A stretch of 64,000 nt of DNA from Cinclus cinclus (Eukaryota > Chordata > Aves > Passeriformes > Cinclidae). The position numbers were made by a program, and so were the translations under genes. Numbering within the stretch: the stretch's first letter is position 1; each line of letters opens with the position of its first letter. The stretch lies in assembly GCF_963662255.1 (NCBI RefSeq), contig NC_085050.1, forward strand, positions 20,211,662-20,275,661. Direction: 5' to 3'. A model generated the notes under the pieces. That model was not told the origin of the DNA and did no database searches. It saw only the letters and a program-made list of their open reading frames with translations. Positions 9,645 to 22,846 of the stretch are shown here, piece by piece.

Positions 9645-12600
9645 TCTGCTCTATTTTAGATACACACATCAAATACCTCTATATTAATCTGGAATCTTTC
9701 CTTTCTGTTCACATGTAGGAGGTATGCCATTAAGCCACTAAGGAACTCTAGACAAACCTGGATGTAAGATCTGAAAAACACTCTGTGTATAGTGCTGCAT
9801 AACAAAAGAATGTCCTTTTGTCAAGGAACTTTCACGTTTCCATACAAAAATATCTTAGTAAGCTATTATAGAGGAGGTTTAGTTCAAATATCTATAATAA
9901 CAGCAAATACTATCCTGAACTATGGAACTAATGAGAATAAATAGGGCAAACAGCATAGTGAAGTGGAGATATAAAATACATGAAAACATATTGCAAGTAG
10001 TGTAAAATAGTTGAGTTACTGAAAAGCCAAAGTAGGTTCTGCTATCATCGAGCAAGACCTGTGATGTCAGCTGGTGAGTTGTTATCACATTAATGAGTTA
10101 AAACTCAGCTACATTCTCAGTAATAGCCAAAGGGTATGCAGTGCCAGCTGAAAGGTGGAGAAGTAAGTGATTGCACACAAGAGACATAAAGCTCAACTTT
10201 GTCATTGCCTAATTCTAGGACACTGGGATATCTTCCAAGGGCTTAAATGACTTTTTGAATTAATCCACATAATGGCCTCTTAGTTGTCTTTGCCTCTACT
10301 TGGGCTGTACATATGAAGCTGTTCATTTCCTGAAAATGCTGGAGAAGTGTTTAACCTGCTCCAATGTACCTAGAAAACAGGTATAATAGCTGTATGCTTT
10401 TGTAAAGAATAGCAATCTTCTGTGGATTTTGTCAGAAAAATATATGAATTTGAATAAACCACATGGCTTTGAAAACATTACTGGGTTAACATTTTGACCC
10501 CTGCTGCATTTTTTTTTAACTAGAAACTTGAACAGAATGAGTAAGGGACATAGGATTTAAATTTAAGTTGTGCATTATTCCCAATTCCCCACATTAGAAA
10601 CTCACAAAAACCACTTTTTTTCTATTAGGTAAATGAGATACCAAATTTTTTTCACTGAGAAAATTACTTAGAACAGCTCCTGTTAAAAACATGACTTAAA
10701 TGCAGAAAAGAAACAGAAGCAATTGTAGATATACTATGTGCATGAAATCCAACATGTCTTGAAATCATGGTAGACAAAGACGACATTTTGAATAAAACTC
10801 AAACCTCAGGAATAAATGCATTTTTACAAATATTTAGCAAGTGATGTTTTCCTGAAGGATAGTTGTCTTGTAAAAATGGAGAACTTGATGTTACAGTGTG
10901 ATGTAAAGAAGACATAAAATAGAAAAACTACATCTTGCCATGACCATTAGGTATAAGGAAAAAAATTACATAGCTAAAGATGATCCTTAAAATATAGGCA
11001 ATAATCCTTCTATAAGAAAAATCATACTTTTTATTAATGTTTGTAAGGGATAATATACATGTGTCTTTTCAGCTTTCATGTATTTGCAGTATGTTTAATG
11101 ACATCATAGGAGGGAGGAAGGGTTACATATCTACATGGAAACACTTAGTCAAGGTGTCCTGAAGGAAAAAAGAAAACACAAAGAAAATTACCAAACTGTG
11201 CCTGTATTGAGGTGATGAATGACGAAAATAGGCAGGTAAATAAGTACATTTTCAGAAGGCAAATTTTTTAAATGCAAAAATTCTGAAAAGAAAGGACTAT
11301 TTGAGTCTTGTGTACTACACTCTAAAACTATTCACCTGTGTAGCATATACAGTTGAAACAATACCATATTTCATCAAAGCAATGATGGCTAAATAGATAC
11401 ACTGGTTATATTCATAACCATCTGAATGGTTCAGAGTTCTGTGTTTGAGAAAATATGTCTGTGTGTCAATTTATTTCTCCTTCACTTTTCCAACTGCTTT
11501 TGGGATCTGTGTGCTTTTCTGAAGTTATGATGAAGATCCAACAGTTAAACCAGTTATTGGAAAGTGGAGCATGTAAGAATTGTATACAGTATAAAAAGGA
11601 AAAAATATTAATTTTTCTGTCCAATGCTAAAGAGTAAAAGCAAGCATATTTAATGATTCAATACATAACAGATAGAAAAAGCTAGAAAATATGTTTCTTG
11701 TATTTGACAGATATATTTATTGTTGCTCTTTTTCTTGCCTACCATTAGTATCATAATTATTCCTTCTGGGTTTGATACAGGGAGGGGGGGTTGGGTGGGG
11801 GAAGGGGTTGCAAAACAAAATGCTTTCAGTATGAATTTGGGATGGAATGTTGGGCATGTATGGAATGTGAAAGTTGCATAACCTCTGAAAATCCCCAGCC
11901 ACACACAGAGCATCATGCAGTGCCATAATAATACCTGCCCAAACAAGAACAGGGAGAGCAGTTTGCAGCATCTGAATAAAAATATTACTGTCAGTTTTTA
12001 ATGACAACAGAAACTAACTGCTCTATATAGTTTCACACTGCAAACTTCATCGTAGGAGCTGTGTGCAAAGAAGTAGGGTACTGCTTAACACAACTTTACA
12101 CAAACTGTGTAAAACAGGTGAATGTTTCTCAACTGAAAATTAATAAATGTCTCCAGACAAATGCACTGTTCATATAGCAGAAATTAAACTCACCATAGGA
12201 ATAATAAACAAGTAGAAAACAAGCAGAAATTTTAATTAAGTACTTGAATAAGGCTTAGCCTAAATGTTGAATTCTCAAACACTGGCCAAATTCTCTTTGT
12301 GCTACATATAATGAAAATTTGCCACTGTCTTTGGAAGAGGTAGAATTAGGGCATTATTACTTTTGGGAGATTAATCTCTAAATGACTACTTTTTCTTCTT
12401 CTGCTAATAATTTAGATATCATTGCTGTTCAAAGAAGAAAAATATTTTATATGCGATTTGAATTCTATTTACATTAAACTGTAACATTCTGCATTGCATC
12501 ACTCCCAGTATAGATTAAGTATTTTTATGCAAAATCTTCAGTGTTTATAGTACATTAATTTGTGACTGATCAATCCAAATACTAAAGTATACAGAGGATA

Positions 12601-14130
12601 AAACTGTCTAGAGGAGAGAGATATTAAATATAGAGCTGTAAAATATGTGATGTTTAACTCAGGATCCGCTGCCAGAATTTCTGTTTTATGGTCAGTCTGG
12701 AAATGAAGGTCTGTGTTACTGTTGTTTGTTGTAGTTGCTGTTTGCAGTTCTGTGGTGTCATCTAAGGAGCAGGTTATTTATAATGAAATCTTTAAACACC
12801 AGGTTGTAAAAATATTGATGAGGGGTTTTGGGAAAACTAGTATATCTGTGTAACTTTTTAATTCTCTTGTCAGTGGGCAAATAATACTACCATGAAGACT
12901 TTCCTATTTTATCACATGATAAATATTATTCACCAATATAAGAAATAACATAATAAATATATGCTAATTGTTTATTTAGTAACAATCTCTGATAAAATTT
13001 TATATAACAGCACCTCAAAGGAAAATGAAAAGGTCATATTTCAAAGACCAATTTGTGCGTTTGTTGCCATTATATACTCAGAATGTTTCTTACAGCAGAG
13101 CTGTCACTCTGTCTTATAAAAAGCAACCAGAATTTTATATAAATGGTTTTGTTGTAATCATCTCTCTGGTGAAATCTGTTACAAAAGACCTCTATAAGAA
13201 ACAACAATATGTTTTCTTAATCTGGAAAGAGCTGCCTGTCTACTTGCCTACTTTCACATCAAAATAGCAATTAGCATTAAGAAAAGGTACACGAGGGGTG
13301 CATTCTGCTTGAAGTATCACAAAATTAGGCACGAGATACTGGATATAGAATCAAGATGGAAGATGTTATAAAAATGTAAGTTATTTGTTATCATCATTTA
13401 TTTGAATTATTTTGCCCAATGATTTGTGTATCATAACCCTCTAGCAGAAATTATCTGAAAAATTAGAAGCTATGAGGTGAGAACTTATCTTCAGGAAATT
13501 CATCAGGAAAATAAAATCTGACAAAGTATTAAACATAATGTTTACATAGCTATAGTATAAATTAATTGTTTCATAATTGAAAAACATCCATCCTTTCCAT
13601 GATTATCTTCCAAAACCTTAGCAATATAAAATATTTGATTGTAGAGTGATAATAATGATGACAGATTAACAGATCAAGGTAATCTCTTTTAATAACTTTT
13701 CAGGCTCCAGTAAAACCTTGATATTCTCCAAACGGCCACCATTAGTAGTTATGAATTGCACTCATTATACTGAACTATGAAAATTTCAATCCCTAAACTG
13801 AAAAAAGTGATATGGTAATGAAAATTTAAAGTTTTCCCCTATAAATCCTACCAATACATATGTAAAGATTGAAAAAACACTTATATTTCCATGTTGTTTC
13901 CAAAGCTGACTCTTATTTTTCTGACTCCTAAAATCAATATAAATAACTTAGAAGTCCTAATTTTCTTAGAGTTCTTAAGCTCTCAAGCTGTCTGTACTGG
14001 GATGCTTTTAGATTTCTGTGGAGGATTGTGTATACAAGGTATTCAGGTTTTATGAGGCTGTTCATCCTGAAGAATATTCTAGGATGACATTACAGTAGCC
14101 TTTCTAGGAACTCAATCTTGCTGACAAGAA
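9645..14130. other. AT-rich non-coding DNA with one G tract
   Basis: No gene is seen. Open frames at about 11650-12007 on the minus strand lie across the G tract and have no recognisable motif. A frame at 13025-13267 also has no recognisable domain. The rest is AT-rich and unremarkable by eye. Confidence 0.6.
11780..11807 (+). other. G-quadruplex-type motif
   Basis: Five G-runs follow one another with loops of one or two bases: three Gs, A, seven Gs, TT, three Gs, T, five Gs, AA, four Gs. This satisfies the standard four-run G-quadruplex pattern with very short loops. It is isolated in AT-rich DNA. No gene or transcription start is visible nearby, so no function can be assigned. Confidence 0.85.
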
Positions 14131-14135
14131 TGTTG

Positions 14136-14427
14136 TGAAGGGACATTTTACAAGGGCATAAGTGACAGGACACAGGGGAATGGATTCAAAGGGAAAGGAG
14201 TTTAGATAAGCTGTTAGGAAGAAATTCTTTATTGTGATGGTGGTGAGACACTGGAACAGGTTCCTCAGAGAAGCTGTGGATGTCCCTTCCCAGGACTGCT
14301 CGAGGCTAGGTTGGATGAGGCTTTGAGCAACGCAGTCTAGTGGAAGGTGTCTCTGACCACGGCAGGGTAGGAGCTATACAATTGTTAAGGTCCCTTCCAC
14401 CCCAAAACATTCTATAATTCTGTGATA
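14136..14427 (+). mobile_element. CR1 LINE 3' end, truncated
   Basis: This copy preserves about 290 bp of CR1 3' UTR: 'ttttacaagggcataagtgacagg', 'gttaggaagaaattctttatt', 'gagacactggaacaggttcc', 'gaggctaggttggatgagg', 'agtggaaggtgtctctg', and 'aaggtcccttccacccc', ending in the tail 'cattctataattctgtgat'. It is the same 3' UTR type as the minus-strand copy at 35477-35890 and differs from the shorter copies at 5852 and 8909. It is 5' truncated and has an intact tail. Confidence 0.92.
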
Positions 14428-14429
14428 AC

Positions 14430-15216
14430 AAAGGACAAAATAATTTACCTATCTTCCTTTACCAGTTTTTGTTTGTTTGTTTGTTGCTTTTTAATACTGT
14501 TTCCTGGCTTTTGTATTGTTTAAATATTTTATCTTTCTCAGAAAAAATGTACTACTATTAATCAATTAATCATCAAGTACCACGGCTCTTCTTTGGAAAT
14601 GGACATCTAGGTGGCTTTTTAGTTGTGTTTCATGTTTTGCATTTATGTAACTGGGAATTGAGTCTTACTGTTTTTATCAGAGGGAAAAAAGAATTGATGC
14701 CTAGAACAGACATCAATGTGTACCTACAGTGAGGTACACAGGGCATTTCTGCAATCATTAAGATGATTTACAGCTAACTTCCTAGATTCCATTGCAATAT
14801 ATGAAAATTAATGTCTATTCTCATCATAATTATAACTTGCTATGAATCACAGTGAACTTCTGGGTTTTGAGGTTTTTTAAAAATTATTTAACTTCTTTTT
14901 GATGCAATTATTAGGTGAAATGAATAGCCTTCACAATCAGAGTGTAAACGACCTAAATTAATGCATAAAAGCTCTATATGTAACAAAAAAGGCCTCTTTT
15001 AGACCTGTTTCTAAAAAATAATCTCCAGATATTAAGAGACATTCCTTTTCTACCACACATAGTAAAAAGAAAACCAAACAAAAGGATCCCATCTACTCCC
15101 TGTTACTCACTCATATACTCACATGCTACAAATTAAGCTCCATCTTCCCAAATGTTTCAAATTAATTAGCGCATTCTTTCCATTGAACTGGTTGCTGTTG
15201 GGCCAGACATGAATAA
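14430..15216. other. AT-rich non-coding DNA between CR1 and LTR
   Basis: No gene or repeat family is recognised. A short GTTT tetranucleotide run lies at about 14468-14486. Confidence 0.6.
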
Positions 15217-15865
15217 TTGGACTAAGTTTGCATGGCAGGGTTTTGGTAGACATAGGGGCAAGTAAATGTTTTCTCTGAGAAGCTGCCAGAAACTTCCCTT
15301 ACATCTGTCAAAGGCAATGTCAGCTGACTCCAAGATAGACCCAATGCTGGCCAAAGCTGAGCCCATCAGCAATGGTGGGAACCCCTCTGTGATAATGGAT
15401 TCAAGAAGAATGAGAGAAATCCCTGTGCAGTTGCAGCTGGAGTGAGCATGTGCAAGAAACAGCTCTGAAGACACCAAGCTTAGTGAATAAGGAGCAGGAG
15501 AAGGCACTCCAGGTCTATCGGGGAGCAGGGATCTACCTGCAGTCTGTGGACGACCCAACACCAGAGCAGGTGGATGCCCAAAGGAGCTTGTGACCCTGTG
15601 AGAAGCTCATGCTGGAGCAGGCTCCTGGCAATACCTGCAGCCTTGTGGAGACAGGACTCTACCGTGGATTTGGGTTCTATTTTACATTATTTCACTCTTA
15701 TATGATTGGTTATAAATTAAATCAAATACTCCAAGTCTGTTTTGCCCATGATAATAATTGTTGAGTGATCTCTCCTCGTCCCTATCTTTACCCATGAGCC
15801 TTTTGTTACGATTCATCTCCCCTGCCCAGCTGAGTAGGGCAGTGACTGTGCAGACCTCAAGCCTT
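15217..15865 (+). mobile_element. Solo ERVL-like LTR
   Basis: The segment follows the full order of an avian ERVL-type LTR. It begins near 'actaagtttgcatggcagg' and 'ttttggtagacatagggg', continues through 'gagaagctgccagaaactt', 'gctggccaaagctgagcc' and 'atcagcaatggtgg', and reaches a promoter-like position near 15402 (ATTCAAGAAGAATG where TATTTAAGAAGG is usual). It then has 'gctctgaagacaccaagc', 'gagcaggtggatgccc' and 'tggagcaggctcctggc', an A/T block with 'ttataaattaaatcaa' near the polyadenylation position, and 'gtctgttttgcccatgat' to 'gcccagctgagtaggg' at the end. No gag, pol or env sequence flanks it, so it is a solo LTR left by recombination. The minus-strand frame of 131 codons over 15166-15561 is antisense LTR, not a gene. 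The right boundary is uncertain by about 20 bp. Confidence 0.8.
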
Positions 15866-15889
15866 GGAAGCACCCCTGCCCCTTCCCCT

Positions 15890-16335
15890 GGATCTTCAGT
15901 CCGTGCCTGTTGTGTTTTGCCATGTACATGGCTCTAGCTCTGTGCTAGCTCTGCATGTGGCTAAGTAGGGTCCTTTTTGGTCTGAGCCTTGATGTATGGA
16001 TCAACTTTTTGGCCTGGACTCAGTCTTGCTCCATCACTGTAGACATGCCTGGCAATCACATGTTTGCATGTGATTATTTCTGATACCAGTTACCATTGCT
16101 GGACTTAACCCCAGAGTGTGGCTTGACTTCATGACTTGACCCAGACCTGCTTCATTACCACAAATATGTATGGTGATCTGAATTCTGGCCTGGCCCCATC
16201 TGCCACTCCTCAAGCTGCCCAGCTTGCCTCACCCAGGTACAGTGGCATAAGGTCATTGTGGTTTGGGTCCTGACCCTTCTGGCCTTGCAACTGTGCTCAG
16301 CTCTCAGTCTGATTCAGAGCACAGAAGCATTGTCA
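15890..16335. other. GC-richer block, possible unassigned repeat
   Basis: This block is clearly less AT-rich than its surroundings and starts right after the solo LTR. Two segments about 122 bp apart resemble each other: 'cagtcttgctccatcactg' near 16020 and 'cagacctgcttcattacca' near 16142. This suggests a degenerate internal duplication of the kind found in some retroviral LTRs. I do not recognise the family. It could also be ordinary unique DNA. Confidence 0.35.
16054..16075. repeat. Inverted repeat, 9-bp arms
   Basis: AATCACATG, a TTTG loop, then CATGTGATT form a perfect hairpin with nine-base arms. It lies inside the GC-richer block after the solo LTR. No function is implied. Confidence 0.9.
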
Positions 16336-19300
16336 GTGGAGAAGTGGTTATTCATTTCAACTCACTTCTTAGAAGGTCATTCCTAGAGCATGGGGACCAG
16401 ATCACCAAAGAAACTGCAACAAAAGACTGAGCATACAAGGAAGCTTCTTTGCCTCCACATCTCTAAATTATTATTCTTTACTCTAACACATCTTAGGAGA
16501 TTCTGCTTATAAAAAGCAGCCCTTATGAAAACATAAACTTGCCAGATAAATAATGAGGCAACTCTTGCTTTTCATAGCATGACACCCACAGTGTGGGCTG
16601 CATGCATCTCAACCATTGTTTGTGGAGGCATAGTGTGATATGATATATGCCAGAATAATATTGAAAGATTGTTGTGAACAGAGAGAATGAAACCTTATGC
16701 AACCTTAGGATGTGGTAGATTTACAGGGAGAAGATTTTGAAGCCAACTGTCCTTTCAGTTCATTTCCTTGGAGAAGTAATTTTGTTTTATTCAGATGGGG
16801 CCTTGAGATGCAAGGGGAATAGAGACGGTGTGGATACACCTGGAGGAAAAACAGGGAATGAGCCAAACTACTAGTGTGGGAAAAGCAGTTAGAACCTGTT
16901 TCAAAATGTAACATTTATGCAGAAGAAGACATTATAAACTGGAAAACAAAGGGCAAAGGACCACTAGACATTCATTTCTTGAGCCAGGTGGCAGATGCAT
17001 GAATAAAAAGTCTACATTTTCACTATAGTGTGATGACTCAGGTGGATACACTACAATGATAGATAACACATGGTAATATTTTTCTTTTAAAATAGTGTGG
17101 TGTATGTAGTGGAACTGTTCTTTGGAAAAAGAAATGAAAAATTTCTGTGACTTACTGTCCTCACTTTCTTTACACCTGTTTGCTATCCTCTGTGTTAGCT
17201 ACAAGAGTATCTGATTTTCTGTTTTATCTCAATATGTTTGCCTACTTCCTGTCCTCACACAACATGTGCAAATTACCCCAAATTTTTTCTAGCAGTATAC
17301 CAATTTTTGTTATAGAATCATGCCTGTCAAATTTAACAGGGACGATCTTTTCACTTACACATGACAAAAGAAAAGGTTCAAGAGCTGACATATGACAAGG
17401 TTCGTTGCAAGCATTAAGCAGCATCTTGACAATAACTATAATTAAAGTTGCCACAGCTTTGACCTGATTAAACACTGAACAATACAGCTGCCACTCTTTG
17501 ACTACCTTAGGCCGGTATAGCATCTGATGATATATAATATCTTCTGGCAGCCAAGTTAATTATAACATAGTTGACTGCATTTCTTTGGAGGGAAAATATT
17601 TAAAGAAATTAGTGGGAGAGTAACTGTAATAAAAGTTGTCAGAGTAATTCTAAATACTGCTAACAGGTATACCTGATCTCTCTGAAGTATCAACTTTTTT
17701 TGCATATTATTATGTATTTTTAACCTTCTTATCAGATTATATAAGAACTTCACTTCCCGTGTACGAACATTTAAACATACTGAAATTTGTAGTGTCAAAG
17801 CTTATACTGTTTCCTGAAAGATTCATGGGACATGAAAACTGAGATAGTCAGGCATTAAGGGGACTTGGATGTTAATTAATGGGAACTGAACATTCAAATC
17901 TCCTAGGTGGCATGGGGAATCATAAAAAATGTGTTTGTTTCAGCCCTCTGTATCGAGATGCTGACATTGGCATTCCAAACCCATTTCTAATGCTGATATA
18001 TGAATAGCTGCATGGATGAGGTATGTACAAAGAAATTATATGCAAGTAGCACTAATGACTATCATTGCAATGTGTGGAGCTTTTGCTGAAACACTGAAAA
18101 CTTAGGAAACATGCATCACACCTAAGTATGGCCAGCAGAGTTTTTTAATACATGCTGATGAGAAGCAGATTGAGAAGGATCTCTTCATTGTCACTGCATC
18201 CATAAGAGATAAATAGATGCAGTACTTTGTGAAATATAAAATATCTTCCATACAGCTTTCATCAGCAAGAGCTTAACCTACAGCATCAAATGTGCTTAAT
18301 GGAAAGTGCCCTGTAGCATGGTCTCAATCACTTTGTCTCCTAAATTATTATGACAGGGTACTTTAATGAGGTATGCATAATTTTTATTAACATGCTTTAA
18401 TTTGTATTTCTATATCGGATTAATTTTTTGAAGTATTTCAGACTGGGAAAGAAAACTATCGCGACAAATATTTCTACCACCGTTCTTAAAAACCAAGGAA
18501 ACTTTAGAAGTGATTTAGAAGTTGTCTCAAAATTATCACACAGTTCATTCAAATCTTTTCTGGAATCATATTTTTGTGCATAATAGCACCAAAAAATGCT
18601 ACATTGTGCTTGGAATAGGTAAGCCTTTTGGTATGACTGCTTGCTACTCTTTCTTTGTATGGGTATAAACGATAGCCCAAAGAGGTAGACAATGGAGGCT
18701 CAAGATTTTTATAGACAATGCTCCTTTGCTTTGTAAAGAGTTGATGTACATTTTTTATAATGTTTATGCTTTGTAGCTCTCAGCTTGTTAAGCTGAGGTG
18801 AAACTGATAAAATTAGTTATTTTTGTCTTTTCTTTCTTGGACATATGAATTTTAGGAAAACATGCAATGAAAGATACATCAAAAACTGTGCACTTTGGGA
18901 TTATAGGACAGCATGACATGTCATCCACAATGTTTCACAAGGTCCTTTGGTTTTTATAGCAACTTTAGCTCAAAGAGGATATTAGTTCTGTAGAGTTATT
19001 TGTCACTTTTCCATCATGACACACCACTCTATTCAACAGGCCATTTTTATATTTGTTTAGATTAAATGTGAAACAAATATTTGCTGTCTTCCTTCTGAAT
19101 CCCTGATTAAGAGCAAACATATAATGATCACAGTCATATGATATATGTTACATGGAAAATGTACTCTATGTCAATGTCTTAAAATTATATATCAGTTTTG
19201 AGGTCTGTGTGTCTTCCTCAACTGATTTTGAGTGCCACTGTGATACAGCATACATGTTCTTGCATTTCCTTTCACTTCACCCCCTTTCATAGAAGCTGAA

Positions 19301-20738
19301 AACAGGACTGATGGGGCAGAGTCTTCCCCAGAACTTGTTATGTGTTTCATAACAGTGCACATCCATGCTTGGAGTATAACATTGGGAAAACATATTTCAA
19401 TATCTGAATTTTTACTTGTAATTCTTCGCCTTTGTGATTAATGGCGTCTAAACAGTTTAAGCTCAAATTCATCAGAAATGTGGAAGCACGTAAATCCTCC
19501 CAGATATTCATTCCACTGCAAGTGTTTTAACCTCAGTGATGCAGAGGAATTGAGCACAGAAAGATATGCAGGTGATCCAAACAAGTACAGCAATATGTGT
19601 AATATATGAAACTCAATATCCAGAAGGTTTTTGTGTATTTGACATGGAGTAAAAATCCTTCCTAACTCATCTTAACATTCTTTGGTCGAGCAACTCAGAC
19701 AATGGGCTCAGGTATAGACAATAAACTATGAATAGATTTTACTTGTATGTCTCCCAAGTTCTAGACATGAGACCTGTTTGATTCATATTTTGTAAAGGTC
19801 TTACATTTCCTATTAGTACAACAGACTGAAGAATCACTGCACTATCACTGCCATAGGGAGCCATGGCTTGCACAGAGTAGTTGTGCCACATCTTGTTGTC
19901 TAGTAGAACCAGAACAGATCACCAGTTTCCTCCCTAGCAGATCTAATAATAAAGTTCAACAGAATTAATTATTCATCAGATTTCATTAAGAGTTAACGAG
20001 GGAATTTGGATCATTCAAGACTAAAAAATGATTGCAAAATAGTAAGAAATGTCTATTTTTAAGATAGAGGTCTCAGCTAAGATCACCTGAGGCTGCAGTC
20101 TGATGAAAGCAAGGAGAGATGCCAGACATTTCTTAAGTTAAACTTTACTGCACTTTCTTATGGTGTTGCTGCGCCTAATAAAGACAACATCCTGAAACCT
20201 ATTAGAAGATATAACAATACATCTTGGGGTACAATATAAGAAATAATTAATAATCTGAATGTAATATCTCAGATCTGTCACTTTTAGAGTGAACCCTGAA
20301 GTTTCATATTGTTGTGAGTTCCACAGGATTTTGGTTACTTCTAGCAACACAGAACTATTTGGTAGTGCAATGTAGACCAAATAAGGAGCAACATAATACA
20401 GTTTTTACTTGTTTATTTTCAAGTATATTGATGATGATTTTTATGGCATTACCTGCAAAATTTATCATAGTGAATTTCTTTCAAATTTATATGAAATTAA
20501 TTTCCCCACTTTGAATAATGGACAAATTCTATGTATCAAAATCACAGAATTTTCCTATTGCCAAGTTTTAAGAAACTGAAATATTCTTCTGGTGCAACAA
20601 ATAAATTACTTGCACAGCTTTTACAGTTTCAATTAAAATATAAAGGGACATTCATTATGTGAATAAAAATGTACAAGGTGAGAATAGGAGTTTCCTGCCT
20701 TGCCTTCTATTTCTTCCAAATTTTGAGAAAGCTTTCCG

Positions 20739-20774
20739 TCTTTCTTAGAAATTAACTCTTTCTTAGAAATTATT
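20739..20774. repeat. 18-bp tandem duplication
   Basis: Two adjacent 18-bp units, TCTTTCTTAGAAATTAAC and TCTTTCTTAGAAATTATT, match at 16 of 18 positions. Confidence 0.9.
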
Positions 20775-22629
20775 TGCTTTTGTTTGAACAGAAAAACTGT
20801 GAAGTTCCTCCAAAATGTATCTTTCTATAATGAGATTCCAAAACTGCTTCCTCAGGCCATGAAGCAAGACTGTGGTTTACACTGAAGACTGCAACAAGGC
20901 CAATTATTAAAATGCTTCCCCCCCAAAAAAAAGGAAATAGGTATTACAAGATATTGAGATTCAGTTTCATGAGTTTTCATTGGCTTATCTTCTAAAACTA
21001 TTCACTTTTGTTTGCTCTTCGAGGTAGTATCTTTTGATATGGTTTTGATCACACAACTTGGTTACTATAGAGCGAAGTATGACATTGAAAAGAAGACTAA
21101 TCATAAAAAAAATATACAGATGGAAAGTGAGAGGGATTTTGTCTTTAGCAGTTGCAGAAAGAGGATCAGAATTGCTGCCTGTCTACGGCGCTTTTCTAGA
21201 TTAAAGGTTTTGCCTGTAATAGCTTTTATAACATAAGACTGACCATTGCAGTCACTGTTTACTTAATTGCTAGTCTAATGGTGGTGTTATGATGTGTTTT
21301 CTCCTTTGTTTGAAATTACAATGAAAATCAAAATAAGTGAGTCTAATGTAGATAGCAAAATACTTTTTTTAAATTTTATTTTCTACAGAAACACTATGAA
21401 CTCTAGATAATTATTTGTTGTTGAAAATATATGATTCTTAGTCTTAGGGAATTCTGTACTAAAATATCTCTATTTTCAGGTTCAAATGACCCATGTCCAA
21501 TAAAGTTATATCTCAAATAAGTGGGGAAAAGTATTGCATTTTGTGTGTCATTGAAACATATATTCAGAAATAATTCTTTTTCTGAATAAGACTTATCCCT
21601 TATTTTTGTCCTAAATTCTCAGAAACTGAGATTTATAAATCCCAGAAATACAGAAATCTAGAAAACAGATTTTTAAAATATGGAAGTAATGAAAATAATC
21701 AGTCTAACAGTATTCCAGAACAGTTTTCTATACTTGTTTAGACAGTAAATTATTTTAAATAAGAAACCTGCTTAAATGGAACAAGCCCAGAATTATATCT
21801 GTAGATTTGAAGCAACTAACAAAAATGCAAACTACCGAAAATTTCACATATAGGACATTTTACAATATGATATTAGTCTGAGTAAGTTGTTTCATGCTGC
21901 CACTTATGGGTATTTATATTTAGGCTTTTATCTTTACTAAATTCAAATGGAATATGAAATGAGTTGTAACTATTCATCATATTCATCAGAGCCTTAAGAT
22001 TCCTGGAGCTTGGTAAAAATTAATAATTTCATATAAATCATTCCTCCATAGAGGAAAAAGATAAAATACAGTACATATTTAGATGAGTTCTCATGCTCAT
22101 TTTGTAGCTTTCAATCATACCTTGAACAATGAAAAAACCCAACTTTTAAATTGTTATTTCTCGCATGCATGATTTTGGAATGAGGAGCAACCATGATAAT
22201 TATTAAGTGTCAAAGGAGACCAAGAAAGATGTTTAAGGAAATAAAAGATGTTTAAGAAAGAAACTGAGGAGGGCTTTATTCCTTGAAGAAGTTACAATTA
22301 TTGCTGATAGTAACTGCCTTTGCCATTCTGATTTCATCTCATGACCCTCCTCCTTCCACCATATGAGAGGGTGCTTCATCAAAACTACCTCTTAGGTAAA
22401 TGAAAGTGAAAGAAATGAGTGTGCTGTATGTGGGAGTAACACATCACATTGATCTGGCAAACTACTTTTGCCTTACAACAATTCCCTTTTCTAAGATTTG
22501 CAGTCTCCTTTGCCCACAGATACAGCATTTGATTCAGTATTATACAGTAATTCAATTTTTTATGCTATTTTGTAGTTGTTCTACTTCAATGCAAATTAAA
22601 CCTTAAATGATTCTGGGGTATTTGAATTT

Positions 22630-22800
22630 CTTTATTGTCCTGGCTAGCAATGTCACCAAAAGAGGTCAACTTCATTAGCAGGAGAGAAATTCAGGTTATC
22701 ATGACATTAATGCATTCAGCAAAACATTGCTCCTGTACAGCCATATTGCCATGGGCTCTGATTGTCAGGTCCTATAAATTAAGACTGGATTGCCAGTAGC
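22630..22800. promoter_or_regulatory. Candidate conserved non-coding element
   Basis: This stretch is less repetitive and more balanced in base composition than its flanks, and it is rich in ATTA/TAAT-type cores (for example 'gacattaatgcattcagc' near 22703). That texture is typical of deeply conserved enhancers in gene deserts. There is no direct evidence of conservation in a single sequence, so this is only a candidate. Confidence 0.2.
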
Positions 22801-22825
22801 TAGATTCATGAATTCACAGAAAATT

Positions 22826-22846
22826 AAAAAAAAAAAAAAAAAAAAA
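22826..22846. repeat. Poly(A), 21 bp
   Basis: An uninterrupted run of 21 A. It is not preceded by a recognisable gene copy or by an AATAAA signal close enough to suggest a retrocopy. Confidence 0.95.

Noticed and set aside
15166..15561. 131-codon minus-strand frame
   Set aside because: It runs antisense through the solo LTR.
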